Notes under the pieces: model-generated
Seen by the model: only the letters and a program-made list of their open reading frames with translations
The model's database searches: none
What the model was told of the DNA's origin: nothing
Position numbers and translations under genes: made by a program
Assembly: GCA_951799425.1 (NCBI GenBank)
Contig: OX637399.1
Location: forward strand, 12,640,501 to 12,704,500
Length of the DNA: 64,000 bases
From: Ilex aquifolium
Lineage: Eukaryota; Streptophyta; Magnoliopsida; Aquifoliales; Aquifoliaceae
Direction of reading: 5' to 3'
Shown here: piece by piece, positions 33,064 through 43,925 of the stretch
Numbering within the stretch: the stretch's first letter is position 1
How the letters are laid out: the number at the start of each line of letters is the position of its first letter

Positions 33064-35281
33064 TGTAACACCCCAAAATACACCCTGGACGGCATTACAT
33101 TCTAAGACCATTCACAACATGAGAGCACTAATGTAATTTCATCAATAAGAAAATTCTCCATTCATCATCCATAAAATTTACATCATTATCCCAAAAGAAT
33201 AGACCCATTTTGGCCTTTAGATTTCAAAAATCAACTAATGTAGCACAGCGGAAATAACAAAAGAAAACTAGACTTTACAAGGTTTACAATGAATATCCTA
33301 GTCTAGAGCAAAAGTAAGCGACATCTCTAGATGTCCCACTCGGGATCCAAGTATCCCTCTAGTGAAGCCTCTCCATGGCCCGGCTCATGAGCACCGAGCT
33401 CATCCTCTGGCACAAAATCTGAAAAAAAAAAATATTCAACGGTAGGGGGTGAGCACGAAGCTCTGTAGAAAAATCCTCCCAAACCCAAACAAGGTTTAGC
33501 AAAGTATATAAAACGGTCGGTCTCATTTCACAAATAACATATATAACATTTGAAGTAAAATGAGGACATTTATCAGATCTCAAGTTTAGATAGCAACAGT
33601 AATTGAAATGAATAAATAAACAAAATATACCATTGATAATCCATTCTACCATAAACCGTTTCCAACGAGTTCTCGCGGAATCCCATACTTCCCGAAACTC
33701 TTGTCGAAACCATTTTTGGTACAATGCACGATACCCACACTGTATGTCCGACACAACCCACGTTACTACACCGTTATCATTAGTGCTAGGAAATGTTCGT
33801 ACCCACACGGCGTACAAAGACGTCTACCCACACCATGTGGTAGGAAAAGTTCATACCCGCGTGGCATACAAAGCCGTCTACCCACTACATGACACCCGGT
33901 CAATAGTAAACCATGGTAGTATCGTACAACTACGCAAGAGATAACATATCAACAAACATCTCACATTACTAACAATACCATAAATCCCCAATTTCTCAAG
34001 CAAGTTTTCATAAAATTCCACACATCCAACATGAGGCAATTTCCATTGAACAATGAAGGAAAATACAAGAGATCATCATAAATACCATTTTGTTGTTCAA
34101 TATGAAACACTAAAGTTTTTAAATCAAGAATAAAGGAAGATTTCAAAAAGGAAAACCCATCACTCTTGAAAACTAGGGTTTTTCAAACAAGAGAGGGATT
34201 TCATGGGTATACAACCCTAACTTTGTGTAAAACATAAAATCTTTGTCAAAAAGCCCAAGAGAAGATGATTTCCTAGCATATATATACCATTGATAGCCAA
34301 AGCATACATACATAAATACCCTAGCCTCAATGTAAGAGAGTGAGAGGAAACCCCTACCTTAATGTTCTTGGAAAAATTAGGGCTTTGATCTTGAATCAAC
34401 CCTTCAATCCCTTGTTTTCTCTTGATCTTGTGTTTCTCTCTTTCTCTCTTCCTCTCTTATGTTTTCTAGGGTTTGGAGTGGTGTAAGGAAGGCTAAGGAG
34501 GTGACAAAATGTATTTATAGTGGAGGAAAAATCGAGGGTTCGCGAACAGAAAAATTCGGATTTTTACAGTGGCTACCGGTAGCTGATTTTGGCTACCGGT
34601 AGCTCGGACACACGGGACCCTCGACTACCGGTTGGCTACCGGTAGCTGATTTTTACTGGACCATCGGCTACCGGTTGGCTACCGGTAGCTGATTTTTACT
34701 GGACCATCGGCTACTGGTATCTGAATTTGGCTACCGGTAGCTGATTTTGGCTACCGGTAGTCACTACCCAGATTTTTTCTACTTCCACTTCCAATGCATT
34801 TTTGACCCATTTAGAGGTCGAATTGGAAAATTTTCATTAGATACACTTTTGTAGCTCTAGATGTCTACTATCTACTGTCCAAATTTCAGGTCATTTGGAA
34901 TTAAGACTAAAAATTTATGTCCAAAGTACTAAGAAGTATTCAATACCCATTTTTCCCCAAATTCTCGCTAAAGTGTATTTTAACTCCAGGACACTTCCTA
35001 ACTTCCAATACATCCATATTACCACTCCCAATGTTTTTCGACCTTCCGGATTCAATGGAATCATTATTTTGACCTACAAAATTTTAGAAACTTGTCTAAT
35101 CACCCTTTCCAAGTTTAAACATCTTCGACACGTAACTTCCCAATCAAATTGTCTCCATAGCATTTATTCCTACGGTTTATTCTCATGTCACTACATATAT
35201 CTACATCTTTACAAATATTGTTTACTATATATATATATATATATCTCTATACATATATAAAAGAAAATTCGGGGCGTTACA
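33064..35281 (-). repeat. E3 LTR3 (outer, 5' LTR of copy B)
   Basis: 2218 bp, TGTAAC...GTTACA. Unlike LTR1 and LTR2 it keeps a 10-base stretch (agatacactt, about 34838-34847) that is also present in related form in S2, S1 and S3. It is therefore ancestral there, and the deletion belongs to the LTR1 lineage. It has a short AT repeat. Confidence 0.95.
34571..34761. repeat. GCTACCGGTAGC palindrome array, LTR3
   Basis: As LTR1 but with ttggctaccgg where LTR1 and LTR2 have ttggcaaccgg, and one decayed unit (ctactggtat, about 34713). Confidence 0.9.
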
Positions 35282-35286
35282 CTTAT
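35282..35286. repeat. E3 target site duplication, right (cttat)
   Basis: Perfect match to 19151-19155. Confidence 0.92.
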
Positions 35287-35615
35287 CTTCTATGATACTT
35301 TCCTAATCCAACTTTAAATGAGTTTTCTTCTAATTTGGACTCTTATAAGGATTAAATTGATGTTTTATCTTCAAATCCTCCAATCTCAATCTTGACTCTT
35401 CAATCCTTATCAATTGTAACTCTTCCTCTAGTGATTGTTTCACTTGCCTTATCCATTATTACTTTAAATCAATCAATTTACCTGCAAAATAAATCAAACA
35501 ACTAGAAAAAATATCAAACTAGAAAATCAAGAAATTTAACACATTTAATCACAAATAATATGCAATTAATCAATCATTAAATATAATAAAATAGCACTTT
35601 TGATAGTTAATCACA
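35282..35615 (-). repeat. E4 3' LTR, 5' part
   Basis: On the minus strand it begins TGTGATTAACTATC directly after the polypurine tract, like the E1 LTR start TGTGATTAACACA. It continues to the E3 insertion point. No copy of this part survives in the E4 5' LTR for comparison. Confidence 0.72.
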
Positions 35616-35626
35616 CCCCTAACATG
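35616..35626 (-). promoter_or_regulatory. E4 3' polypurine tract
   Basis: Minus-strand ttcatgttagggg before TGTGATTAAC. It is preceded by gggactagtaat, which matches the pre-tract sequence in E1 and E6. Confidence 0.75.
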
Positions 35627-37714
35627 AATATTACTAGTCCCTAGTAAATCATGGATTTCAAAATCTAAAAACTAAAAACAAAATAACCTAATAAAATAAA
35701 ACACAAATCCACTTTCGTAGGACTCACGACTGCATTTAGCATATGCAACAAACCTTTAAATCTCTAGGTTTCCCCTAGTGAACGAGTATAGTCTCGTGAG
35801 GGTTTCCAGAAATGATACCCACAAACATCAACCTGTAATCAAATATCTGAATAATAATTTTATAACACAAATTGCTAACACAATATAAGAATTCTAAACT
35901 TTAATTCTTTTTATAAGTACATGCAAAGCAAAATATACAACTCTGCGTTATATAATTGTATGCACTTATCATGTTCCCATATAAAAATCATGTGTAGTGT
36001 GAATTAACTATACCAAGTCAATAATTTATCCAGTAATTACCTCTACAACTATCAACTATTCGTCTCAATGTCAAATCTCACTAGAAAATTCACTCATAAA
36101 ATATTGTCTCAGATTATAGTGAATTTTCCCTCAAATATCACATGTGAGAAGAATATATTTAAATCAAAACAAAATAATGCTCACATGTCTATTAAAATAA
36201 TCGTCATCTGAAAGAAAATGATTTGACATAATCTCATGAAAGAAAATCAATACACAATAAACAAATAACAACCATTTTTTTCCTTATTCACACAAGTTAT
36301 GCATCCACCAATACACTGTTGAGATCAGATAGGTCTTTATTTAAGGTTGTAATGGGGCCTTGGGATTAGGGTTTTGAAATGAAGGATATTCAGGAATTCA
36401 AAAGACTATCCCGAGAGAATATGTACATTACACAACCTAACCTTTTTGTCTAATCTTTCACTCTTCATCCTTTAGAAGCATAATTTACAACACTTGCTCA
36501 TATTTTTTCAAAACCATGCTTGCTATTTTTCTCTCTTTTTTTTTTCATAGCTAGACATATTGTCTTTCTTTTCTTTTCAACTTTTTTTAGCAAGACAACT
36601 GAATGTATATGCTTCTTCTTTTTTTCAGCAAGACATCTAATGCAAATATTCACAAATATGCAAAACACTTTTTTTTTTTTTTGATCATCTTTTCTCAACC
36701 AACATCTCCCAAATTACATAAACAATAAAAGCTCAATCTCGGGATAACCAAGGGTAAAAGATATTATTTTTTTCTCATTGACTTGGTTATTATATGTTTG
36801 GTATAAGAAATAAAATTTTTCTTCAAATGCTCAATCATGGCTTCTAGGGATAATAATATTCAAAGAATAAGGCTCAGGCTCAAATAATGTTAAAGAGGGC
36901 ATAAAATCATATCTCGAGAGCTTTTGATAACACACTTTCCATGCAAATAATTCAAAGTCAAGCAATCATTCACAATATTGGTGTTGGCCAAAATAAAAAT
37001 AATGAGACTATTGAAGGAGATTAGTTGAATAGAAATATTCTTTATTAAGTAAATGTAAATAACCCTCCAAGAAAGATTGGATCAAAACTCATTAGGGTTT
37101 TTATGCATCTCCACTATATGCTTCAAGTTCTCAAAGTAAAATACCTAACAAATTTTCAACTTAGTAAAGTCTAAAGTGCACAAATTGTGAGTTTTTATAA
37201 GAACATGATATGAGATACAAAAATATAGAGTAAAGTTCTATGTGATGCTTAAACAGTTGTAAATTTAAAGCTAAGCAAATTATTTATATATTGTTGTGTC
37301 AAATTATGCATTAAGTTGTTATTTAAATATTTAATAACCAAAAAATTTATTTTTTTATTTTTGTTATTTTTTTTAGATGCATATGCACAGTGTATGATCA
37401 ATAAATCAAGCATGCTCACCCCCCACTCAAAATTGTACATTGTCCCCAATGTATTAATAAACAATATAAGAATAGGCAAGAGTAAAGAAGGGCATACCGG
37501 GTGCATTTATACTGTGCATTTGTATCTACAATATTTCATAAACTAAAAGAAAAAAAAAACATACCACAATATACAATAACATACAAAAAATGGGGTTGAA
37601 TTGTTAGAGATGAATCATTCATAGTGAAGATCCACCAACCCGATGGATTCCACTTGTACTATACCTCCCTCCAAGAATGGATTCAATCTCTGTATGTTAA
37701 CTTTAAAAGTATTC
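35627..37714 (-). other. E4 post-pol spacer, no ORF3
   Basis: About 2.1 kb, AT-rich, without a credible gene; the small frames contain long Lys or Phe runs from poly-A/T. Blocks 35708-35800 and 36335-36375 match, on the minus strand, 55975-56050 and about 55395-55450 of E6. A G-rich tract lies at 37418-37430. Confidence 0.75.
37418..37430 (-). promoter_or_regulatory. E4 internal polypurine-like tract
   Basis: Minus-strand gagtggggggtga is preceded by ggggacaatgta. Same position relative to pol as 7322-7335 in E1. Confidence 0.5.
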
Positions 37715-40700
37715 CTATTCTTGGGATTTTCTATCTCCACTTTTCCATAAGGAAAAATTCTTTAACAATATACGGACCACTCCATTTAGTTCGAAGTTTT
37801 CCTTTAAAGATATGTAATCTATAATTATACAAAAGAAATTTTTGTGAAGGTGTAAAAGTTTTACGTAAAATATTTTTATTATGGAATACCTCCATTCGCT
37901 CTTTGCTAATCCTAGAATTCTCATAAGCCTCATTCCGAATCTCCTCAAGCTCATTTAGCTGTAATTTCTGTAGGGTGCTAGCTTTGTCAAAACTAAAATT
38001 AAACATCTTAAGGGCCCAATATGCCTTATGTTCCAACTCCACAGGTAAGTGACAAGCTTTTCCATACACCAATCTATATGCAGACATGTCAATCGAGATT
38101 TTGTAAGCAGTACAATATGCCCATAACGCATCAATTAGTCGTATTGACTAATCTTTACGATCAGGATTAACTGTTTTTTCTAAAATATATGAAATCTCCC
38201 GATTGGCTAGCTCCTCATGACCACTTGTTTGTAGGTGATAAGGGGTTGCAATTTTATGTGTTACACCATATTTTTGCATTAGAGCTTCAAAAGGTTTATA
38301 GCAAAAATGCAATCTCCCATCACTAATAATGGCTCGAGGTATACCAAATCTGGACAAAATATTTTCTTTTAAAAATTTCAAATCAACTTTATGATCATTT
38401 TTCCGACATGGTACAGGCTCGACCCATTTGGAAACATAGTATACGGCCACTAAAATATACATGTATCCAAAAGATGGGGGAAAAGGTCCCATGAAATCAA
38501 TGCCCCAACAGTCAAAAATTTATATTATCAAATTTGGATTAAGAGGCATCATATTTCTACGGGTTAATCCCCCTAGTCTTTGACAATGCTCGTAAACCTT
38601 ACAAAAATTATAAGCATCTTTAAAAATTGTTGGCCAATAAAATTCGCACTACAAAACTTTTGCAGAGGTTTTCTTCATAGAAAAATGGCCCCCACATGCT
38701 CCTGAGTGACAAAAAGATAGAATGCTACTTACCTCATCATCAGGCATGCATCTCCGGATAATTTGATCTGAGCAATATTTAAAAAGATATGGATCATCCC
38801 AGAAAAAATTTCTTACTTCAACCAAAAATTTCTTTTTATCCAAGGCAGTCCAAGATGGTGGCATATTACCTGTAACAAGAAAATTCACAATATCAGCAAA
38901 CCAAGGTACTGAGGAAACTGCCAGCAATTGTTCGTCAGGGAATGTATCCTTGATCGGCATTGTCTCTATTGGCACATCGCTCACAAGCCTAGACAAGTGG
39001 TTAGCCACTATATTTTCTACTCCTTTTGTATCTTTAATTGTTATGTCAAATTCTTGGAGTAGGAGGATCCATCTAAGCAGTCTTGGTTTATCATCTTTCT
39101 TAGTCAAAAAATATTTAAGAGATGTATGGTCTGTGAAAATAAAAATAGAGGGATCCTACTAAGTAAGACAGAAACTTGTCTAGGGCAAATACTACTGCTA
39201 GTAATTCATTTTCTGTAGTAGAATAGTTTTTATGTGCATTATTTAAGGTCCTACTAGTATAGTATATGACATGTGGCTTTTTTCTCATTTCGTTGCCCTA
39301 AAACTGCCCCTACGGCGTAGTCACTAGCGTCACACATGATTTCAAATGGTAGACTCCAATTTGGGGGTTGCATAATTGGAGCAGTGATGAGCATGCCTTT
39401 CAGCTTATCAAAAGCCTCTTGGCACGACTCATTCCACTCAAAATGTGTCTTTATAGAACTAAAATCTTTTATAAACCTCCTATAAAAATCAGTGTGACCC
39501 GAGAAAGATCTCACATCCTTAAGGGTTTTGGGTGTAGGTAAATTAGCAATTAATTCAATCTTGACTATATCAACCTGAATTCCCTCAGAAGAGACAATGT
39601 GACAAGGAACAATTCCCTTTCAAACCATAAAGTGACATTTTTCCCAATTAAGTACAAGGTTCTTTTCTTCACATCGAATTAACACTTTCTCAAAATTTAA
39701 CAAGCAATCATCATATGAATCACCAAAAATAGTAAAATCATCCATAAAGACTTCAAGAAAATGCTAAACCATATCACTAAAATTACTAATCATAATCTTT
39801 GAAAGGTCAAAGGTGCATTGCAAAGTCCAAAGGACATCCTTCGATAAGTAAAGGTACCAAAAGGACAAGTAAATGTGGTCTTCTCTTGGACTTCTAGGGC
39901 AATTTCAATTTGATTATAACCTGAATAACCTCAACAAAGCAATAAAACATATGTGATGCCACCCTTTCCAAAATATGATCCATAAAAGGCAAAGGGAAGT
40001 GATCTTTTCGAGTCACAGAATATAATTTCGTGTAGTCAATACAAATTCTCCAACCAGTTATTGTCCTAGTTGGTACAAGTTCATTATTATCATTGGCAAC
40101 TACAGTGATACCTGATTTCTTGGGGACTACCTATGTAGGACTTACCCACTTACTAGCTGCTACAGGGTAAATTATTCCTACATCTAACAATTTCAGCACC
40201 TCATTCCTTACAACTTCTTTCATGTGTGGGTTAAGTCTCCTTTGCATCTCCCTAGATGTTTTAGTATTATCCTCTAAATATATCTTATGAGTACAAACCA
40301 ATGGACTAATCCCTTTTATGTCAGCTAAAGTCCAACCAATAGCATTCTTATGTTGTCTAAGAAGTTGTAGTAACATATCTTCGTGTGCTGAACTTAAATG
40401 AGAAGAAATTATTACCAGAAATGTCTCATCATCTCCTAAAAATGCATACTTTAAATCTACCGATAATGGTTTCAAGTCAAGCTTAGGAGCTTTATCATTT
40501 GATGGAATTGGTGGATTAGTTCTTGGTGGTAGCTTCTCAAATTTTTGTCTCCCATCTTTTATTTCAAGAACCTGTGAAGAATTCAACAAATCAATCAATT
40601 CAGAAATTTCAAAATTCTTTTCATTCTTCTCTAACAAAGAAGATTGTTCCAGCAAACATGCTTCAAGTGGATCAAACAAAGAAGAATCATATACTCTGCT

Positions 40701-41234
40701 TTGAACAATAGACTCAATCATATTAATCTCATGCACATCTTCATCAACATCCCCTGGTTGTTTGCACACATTAAAAATATTAAGTTCTAATATCATATTC
40801 CCTAAAGATAACTTCATCACATTATTCCTGCAATTAATTAGGGCATTTGAAGTAGCTAGGAATTGTCTACCCAATATAACAGGAATTTGAGCATTAGAAC
40901 TTAACATAGGTTAAGTATCCAAAATTATGAAATCCATAGGAAAATAAAAATTGTCAACCTGTACCAATATATCTTCCACCATACCTCTCGGTATTCTAAC
41001 TAAACGATCGGCCAACTGAAGTGTAACCGAAGTAGGTTTCAACTCTCCTAACCCTAATTGCTCATAAACTTAATAAGGGAGCAAGTTCACACTAGCTCCC
41101 AAATCTAATAAAGCCTGTTAAATTTTGTGGTTGCCTATAATACAAGAAATGGTGAGGTTACCTGGGTCTTTATATTTTGGCGGCGTCCTATGTTATATGA
41201 TGGAAGATACCTGCTCAGTCAAAAATGTCTTCTT
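37715..41234 (-). pseudogene. pol: E4 pol (protease to integrase), disrupted
   Basis: The protease box DLGASVNLLP reads at about 41105-41076 in broken frame (this part is just inside the start of pol). LGRQFLATSNALINCRN and KWVSPT lie in the clean frame 40907-40131. RT keeps FMDDF (39748-39734). RNase H keeps MCDASDYAVGAVLGQ (about 39330), then LLRWILLLQEFDITIKD (about 39080) and NHLSRLVSD. Integrase shows [16 protein letters not shown] (38492), [11 protein letters not shown] and [27 protein letters not shown] and an N-terminal-type tail follow to 37731. Stops and shifts lie near 40130, 39510, 39250, 38640 and 38150. Less damaged than E1 pol. No chromodomain. Confidence 0.9.
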
Positions 41235-43077
41235 TTACACATTTAATTTTCTTTTAACAGTACACAAATGTTTCAAAAATTTCGCATAAGAATGTATTTG
41301 TTTTATGGCATCCAACAAGGGAATATTGATTTTCACCTGTTTAAAAATCTCTAACATATCATTGTGCATGTTTGGCTTGATAGAGGTAAGCAATCTATGT
41401 GGGAATGGTGCAGGTATAGCATACTTCTCAGGCTTATTGATTTCAAATTGGTCAAGTTTATCACCACTCTCCATAGGTTTTGAAATGTCATCATATTCTT
41501 GAACTTTAGTAGGAATAGTTTTGTCAATTACTTTCCCACTACGAAGTGTGGTGATAGACTTTACCTGCTCATAAATAGTGCCTGATGTGCCCGTTTCATT
41601 CACATTAAATTGACCCTGCAGATTAGGTTAGGGTTGGGCTAGAAACTTACCTTTTTCTTGATGGCATGAGGCAGTGGTCAATTTAGTGAGTGCACTCCTA
41701 ATATCATCAATAGTATGTGAGGTCTGTCTATTAAAATTTTCCTGTTGATTGTTAAAGTTTGTCTGACTTTGCATGAATTGTGACAACACCTCTTCAAGAT
41801 TTCTCTTTAGGGGTGGAACATAGGGTACAAAATTAGAGGAATTTTGTTGAGGTATCTTTGATGCATGATTCTCACCCCTCCAACTAAAATTTGGATGATT
41901 TTTTCACCCAGGGTTGTATGTATTTGAATATGGGTTATTGTAAGGTTTTGAAAAAGTATTTGCAACATTTGTTTGATCATGCAAGACTTCTTTTAGAACA
42001 TGTAGTGTTGGACACTCCTTTATGGGGTGTCAAGGAATCTCGCAAATACTACAAATCTCTTCAATAGGGACTGTGTCAATCTCATTAACCCTTTTAAATT
42101 CCATAGCATCTACCCTACTAGCTAAAGTGGCAATTCTAGCCCCTAGGTCATATTTTTCCCTCAACTGGTATTTACCCCCCACGTGATGACAATTGTGTGG
42201 TCTTACTTTTAGGAGGTTCTTGAGAAGTAGTATCCCAAGATTGTGCATTCTCGGCTAACCGATCTAAAAAGTCAAAGGCCTCATCTGGTTCCTTATTCAT
42301 AAAGTCACCATTACACATCATTTCTACAAACTGACGCATTTGTGGGATCAAACCTTCATAAAATAAACTTATCACACGTCAGCTCTCATAACTATGATGC
42401 GGGCAAGATGCAAGGAGGTCTTTAAATCTATCCCAACTTTGATAAAAAATTTCATAATTTTTTTGAGAAAAATTCATGATTTGTCTTTTGAAAGAGTTTG
42501 TGCGATGTGTGGGAAAGATTTTTTTCAGAAATTCTTTTTGCATTTCAGGCCATGTACCTATAGATCTAGGTCTGAGGGAATGCAACCAAGTCTTAGTTTT
42601 TTCCTTTAATGAAAAATGAAAGAGTTTCAACCTGATTGTATTTACTGACACATTCTGATCATGGAATGTAGCACAAACCTCCTCAAAGTCTCTAATATGC
42701 AAGTAAGGGTTTTCTGATTCCATGCCATGAAATTTTGGAAGTAATGTAATCATACCAAGTTTAAAAACAAAATTTGTAGCATTCAATGGAAAGATGATGC
42801 ATGAGGGTGCAGTGTGACATGTAGGTTGCAGATATTCACATAAAGTCTGACCATGATTAGCATTCAAATTATCAACATCATTCTCATCATGATTACTTAC
42901 CCTATCCTCATGATCCTCATGTTCAGGAAAATTATTTTGCCTATTATTATTATTAGGATCAACAGCCATTATATGAGATGTATGATTTGAATTGGATGAG
43001 TCAAAAAGGTTTCCAAACAGAGTATCTAAATTTTCTTTTATCAAATGTCCACTCAAATCACGATTCCAAGAATTCAT
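41235..43077 (-). pseudogene. gag: E4 gag (Athila-like), disrupted
   Basis: The ATG at 43077 begins MNSWNRDLSGHLIKEN. The frame is open to 42379 and covers the core domain (TLCEYLQPTCHTAPSC, FHGMESENPYLHIRDFEEV, LFHFSLKEKTKTWLHSL, KNYEIFYQSWDRFKDLL). Downstream pieces are MISLFYEGLIPQMRQFVEMM, RLAENAQSWDTTS, a half zinc knuckle (EEICSICEIP, about 42055), YNPG near 41910 and TLRSGKVIDKTI at about 41550. Frame changes near 42376, 42180, 42030 and 41600 inactivate it. The 233-codon N-terminal frame is the best preserved gag of this family in the window. Confidence 0.88.
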
Positions 43078-43240
43078 AAAATAATTAAAAGAAATAAATA
43101 AAACATAAAATTAAATTAAATGACAAAAAGAAAATAAATTTAAACAAAATAAAAATGAAACGAAGTTACCGGATCTACGACGAGTCGTAAATATCGAAAA
43201 CCTCAATAAATGTGATGGCAGCTCCTTGTCTTTCAACAGC

Positions 43241-43258
43241 TCCCCAACAAAGGCGCCA
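43241..43258 (-). promoter_or_regulatory. E4 primer binding site, tRNA-Asp type
   Basis: Minus-strand tggcgcctttgttgggga, with a few changes from the E2a site, 6 bases from the LTR end. Confidence 0.85.
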
Positions 43259-43264
43259 AAAACT

Positions 43265-43925
43265 TGCTACAACTTTAGAATTGATCACCCAAGTGCAGGT
43301 TGTCGCGAATTAATATAATACTCGGAAGTCTGAGGTCAAACCACAGGGAATTGAGAAACAAGAGACACAAAACAAAAAAAAAAAGAAATTGTTTGAAATT
43401 TGTTTGAGTTGGAATTTATCCAACAGAACAAAGATTGGTTGGTTAAAACAATAATTGAAATACTAAAGTATCGGGGATACCCTTTCAAATTCACACAGTA
43501 ACTATTAATGATCTAGATTTCGAACTCAATTGAGAATCAACGGAGGAGTGATCCCAATCGGAATATTTAGCGGTGATAATTTGACAACATCAAAAGTTAT
43601 AATTAATGAATTATCTGAATAAATATAAAAATTTTCTTTTAGATCACCAGCATTCACCGTGCCCGTAGTCTACGATAAATCAAGCTTTCTAACAGGTAAA
43701 TCTTATTTTATTGCAAATAATAAATCACCTATCTTATGAGAAATTCTAATTAATTAATTCAAGAATGGAATAACCAATTATTTGACTCGTAGGGAATCTC
43801 AAGCATTCGATGTACGTGGCACAACGAATTAAGAATTATACAGAGTAAAAACTTTACTAGAAGACAAGAATTAAATTAAAATAATAAATCATGCATTAAA
43901 AAGAATAATAAATCTATATGCTCGT
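43265..43925 (-). repeat. E4 5' LTR, 3' part
   Basis: On the minus strand it ends GTAGCA. About 245 bases next to the primer site match the E2a LTR (12486-12746). It breaks at about 43925, where integrase of E5 begins. Confidence 0.82.

Larger units (their letters stand above)
19156..35281 (-). mobile_element. E3: tandem chromovirus complex, LTR-internal-LTR-internal-LTR
   Basis: Three LTRs of 2225, 2243 and 2218 bp flank two 4720-bp internal regions that differ, by my reading, at about six bases. Each internal region carries an initiator-Met primer site, gag, protease, RT, RNase H, integrase, a chromodomain and a polypurine tract. Only the outermost ends have target duplications (cttat). 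This is a Tekay/Del-type chromovirus by its termini (TGTAAC/GTTACA) and chromodomain. Both copies share the same inactivating breaks. Confidence 0.96.
35287..43925 (-). mobile_element. E4: Athila-like element of the E2a family, without ORF3
   Basis: On the minus strand the order is 5' LTR part (43265-43925), Asp-type primer site, gag, pol, spacer, polypurine tract and 3' LTR start (35615 downward, split by E3). Gag-pol is similar to E2a. The spacer goes straight to the polypurine tract with no env-like ORF. The right end is truncated into E5. Confidence 0.88.

Noticed and set aside
36498-36698. Lys-rich 66-codon frame in the E4 spacer
   Set aside because: Product of poly-T runs on the + strand; low complexity only.
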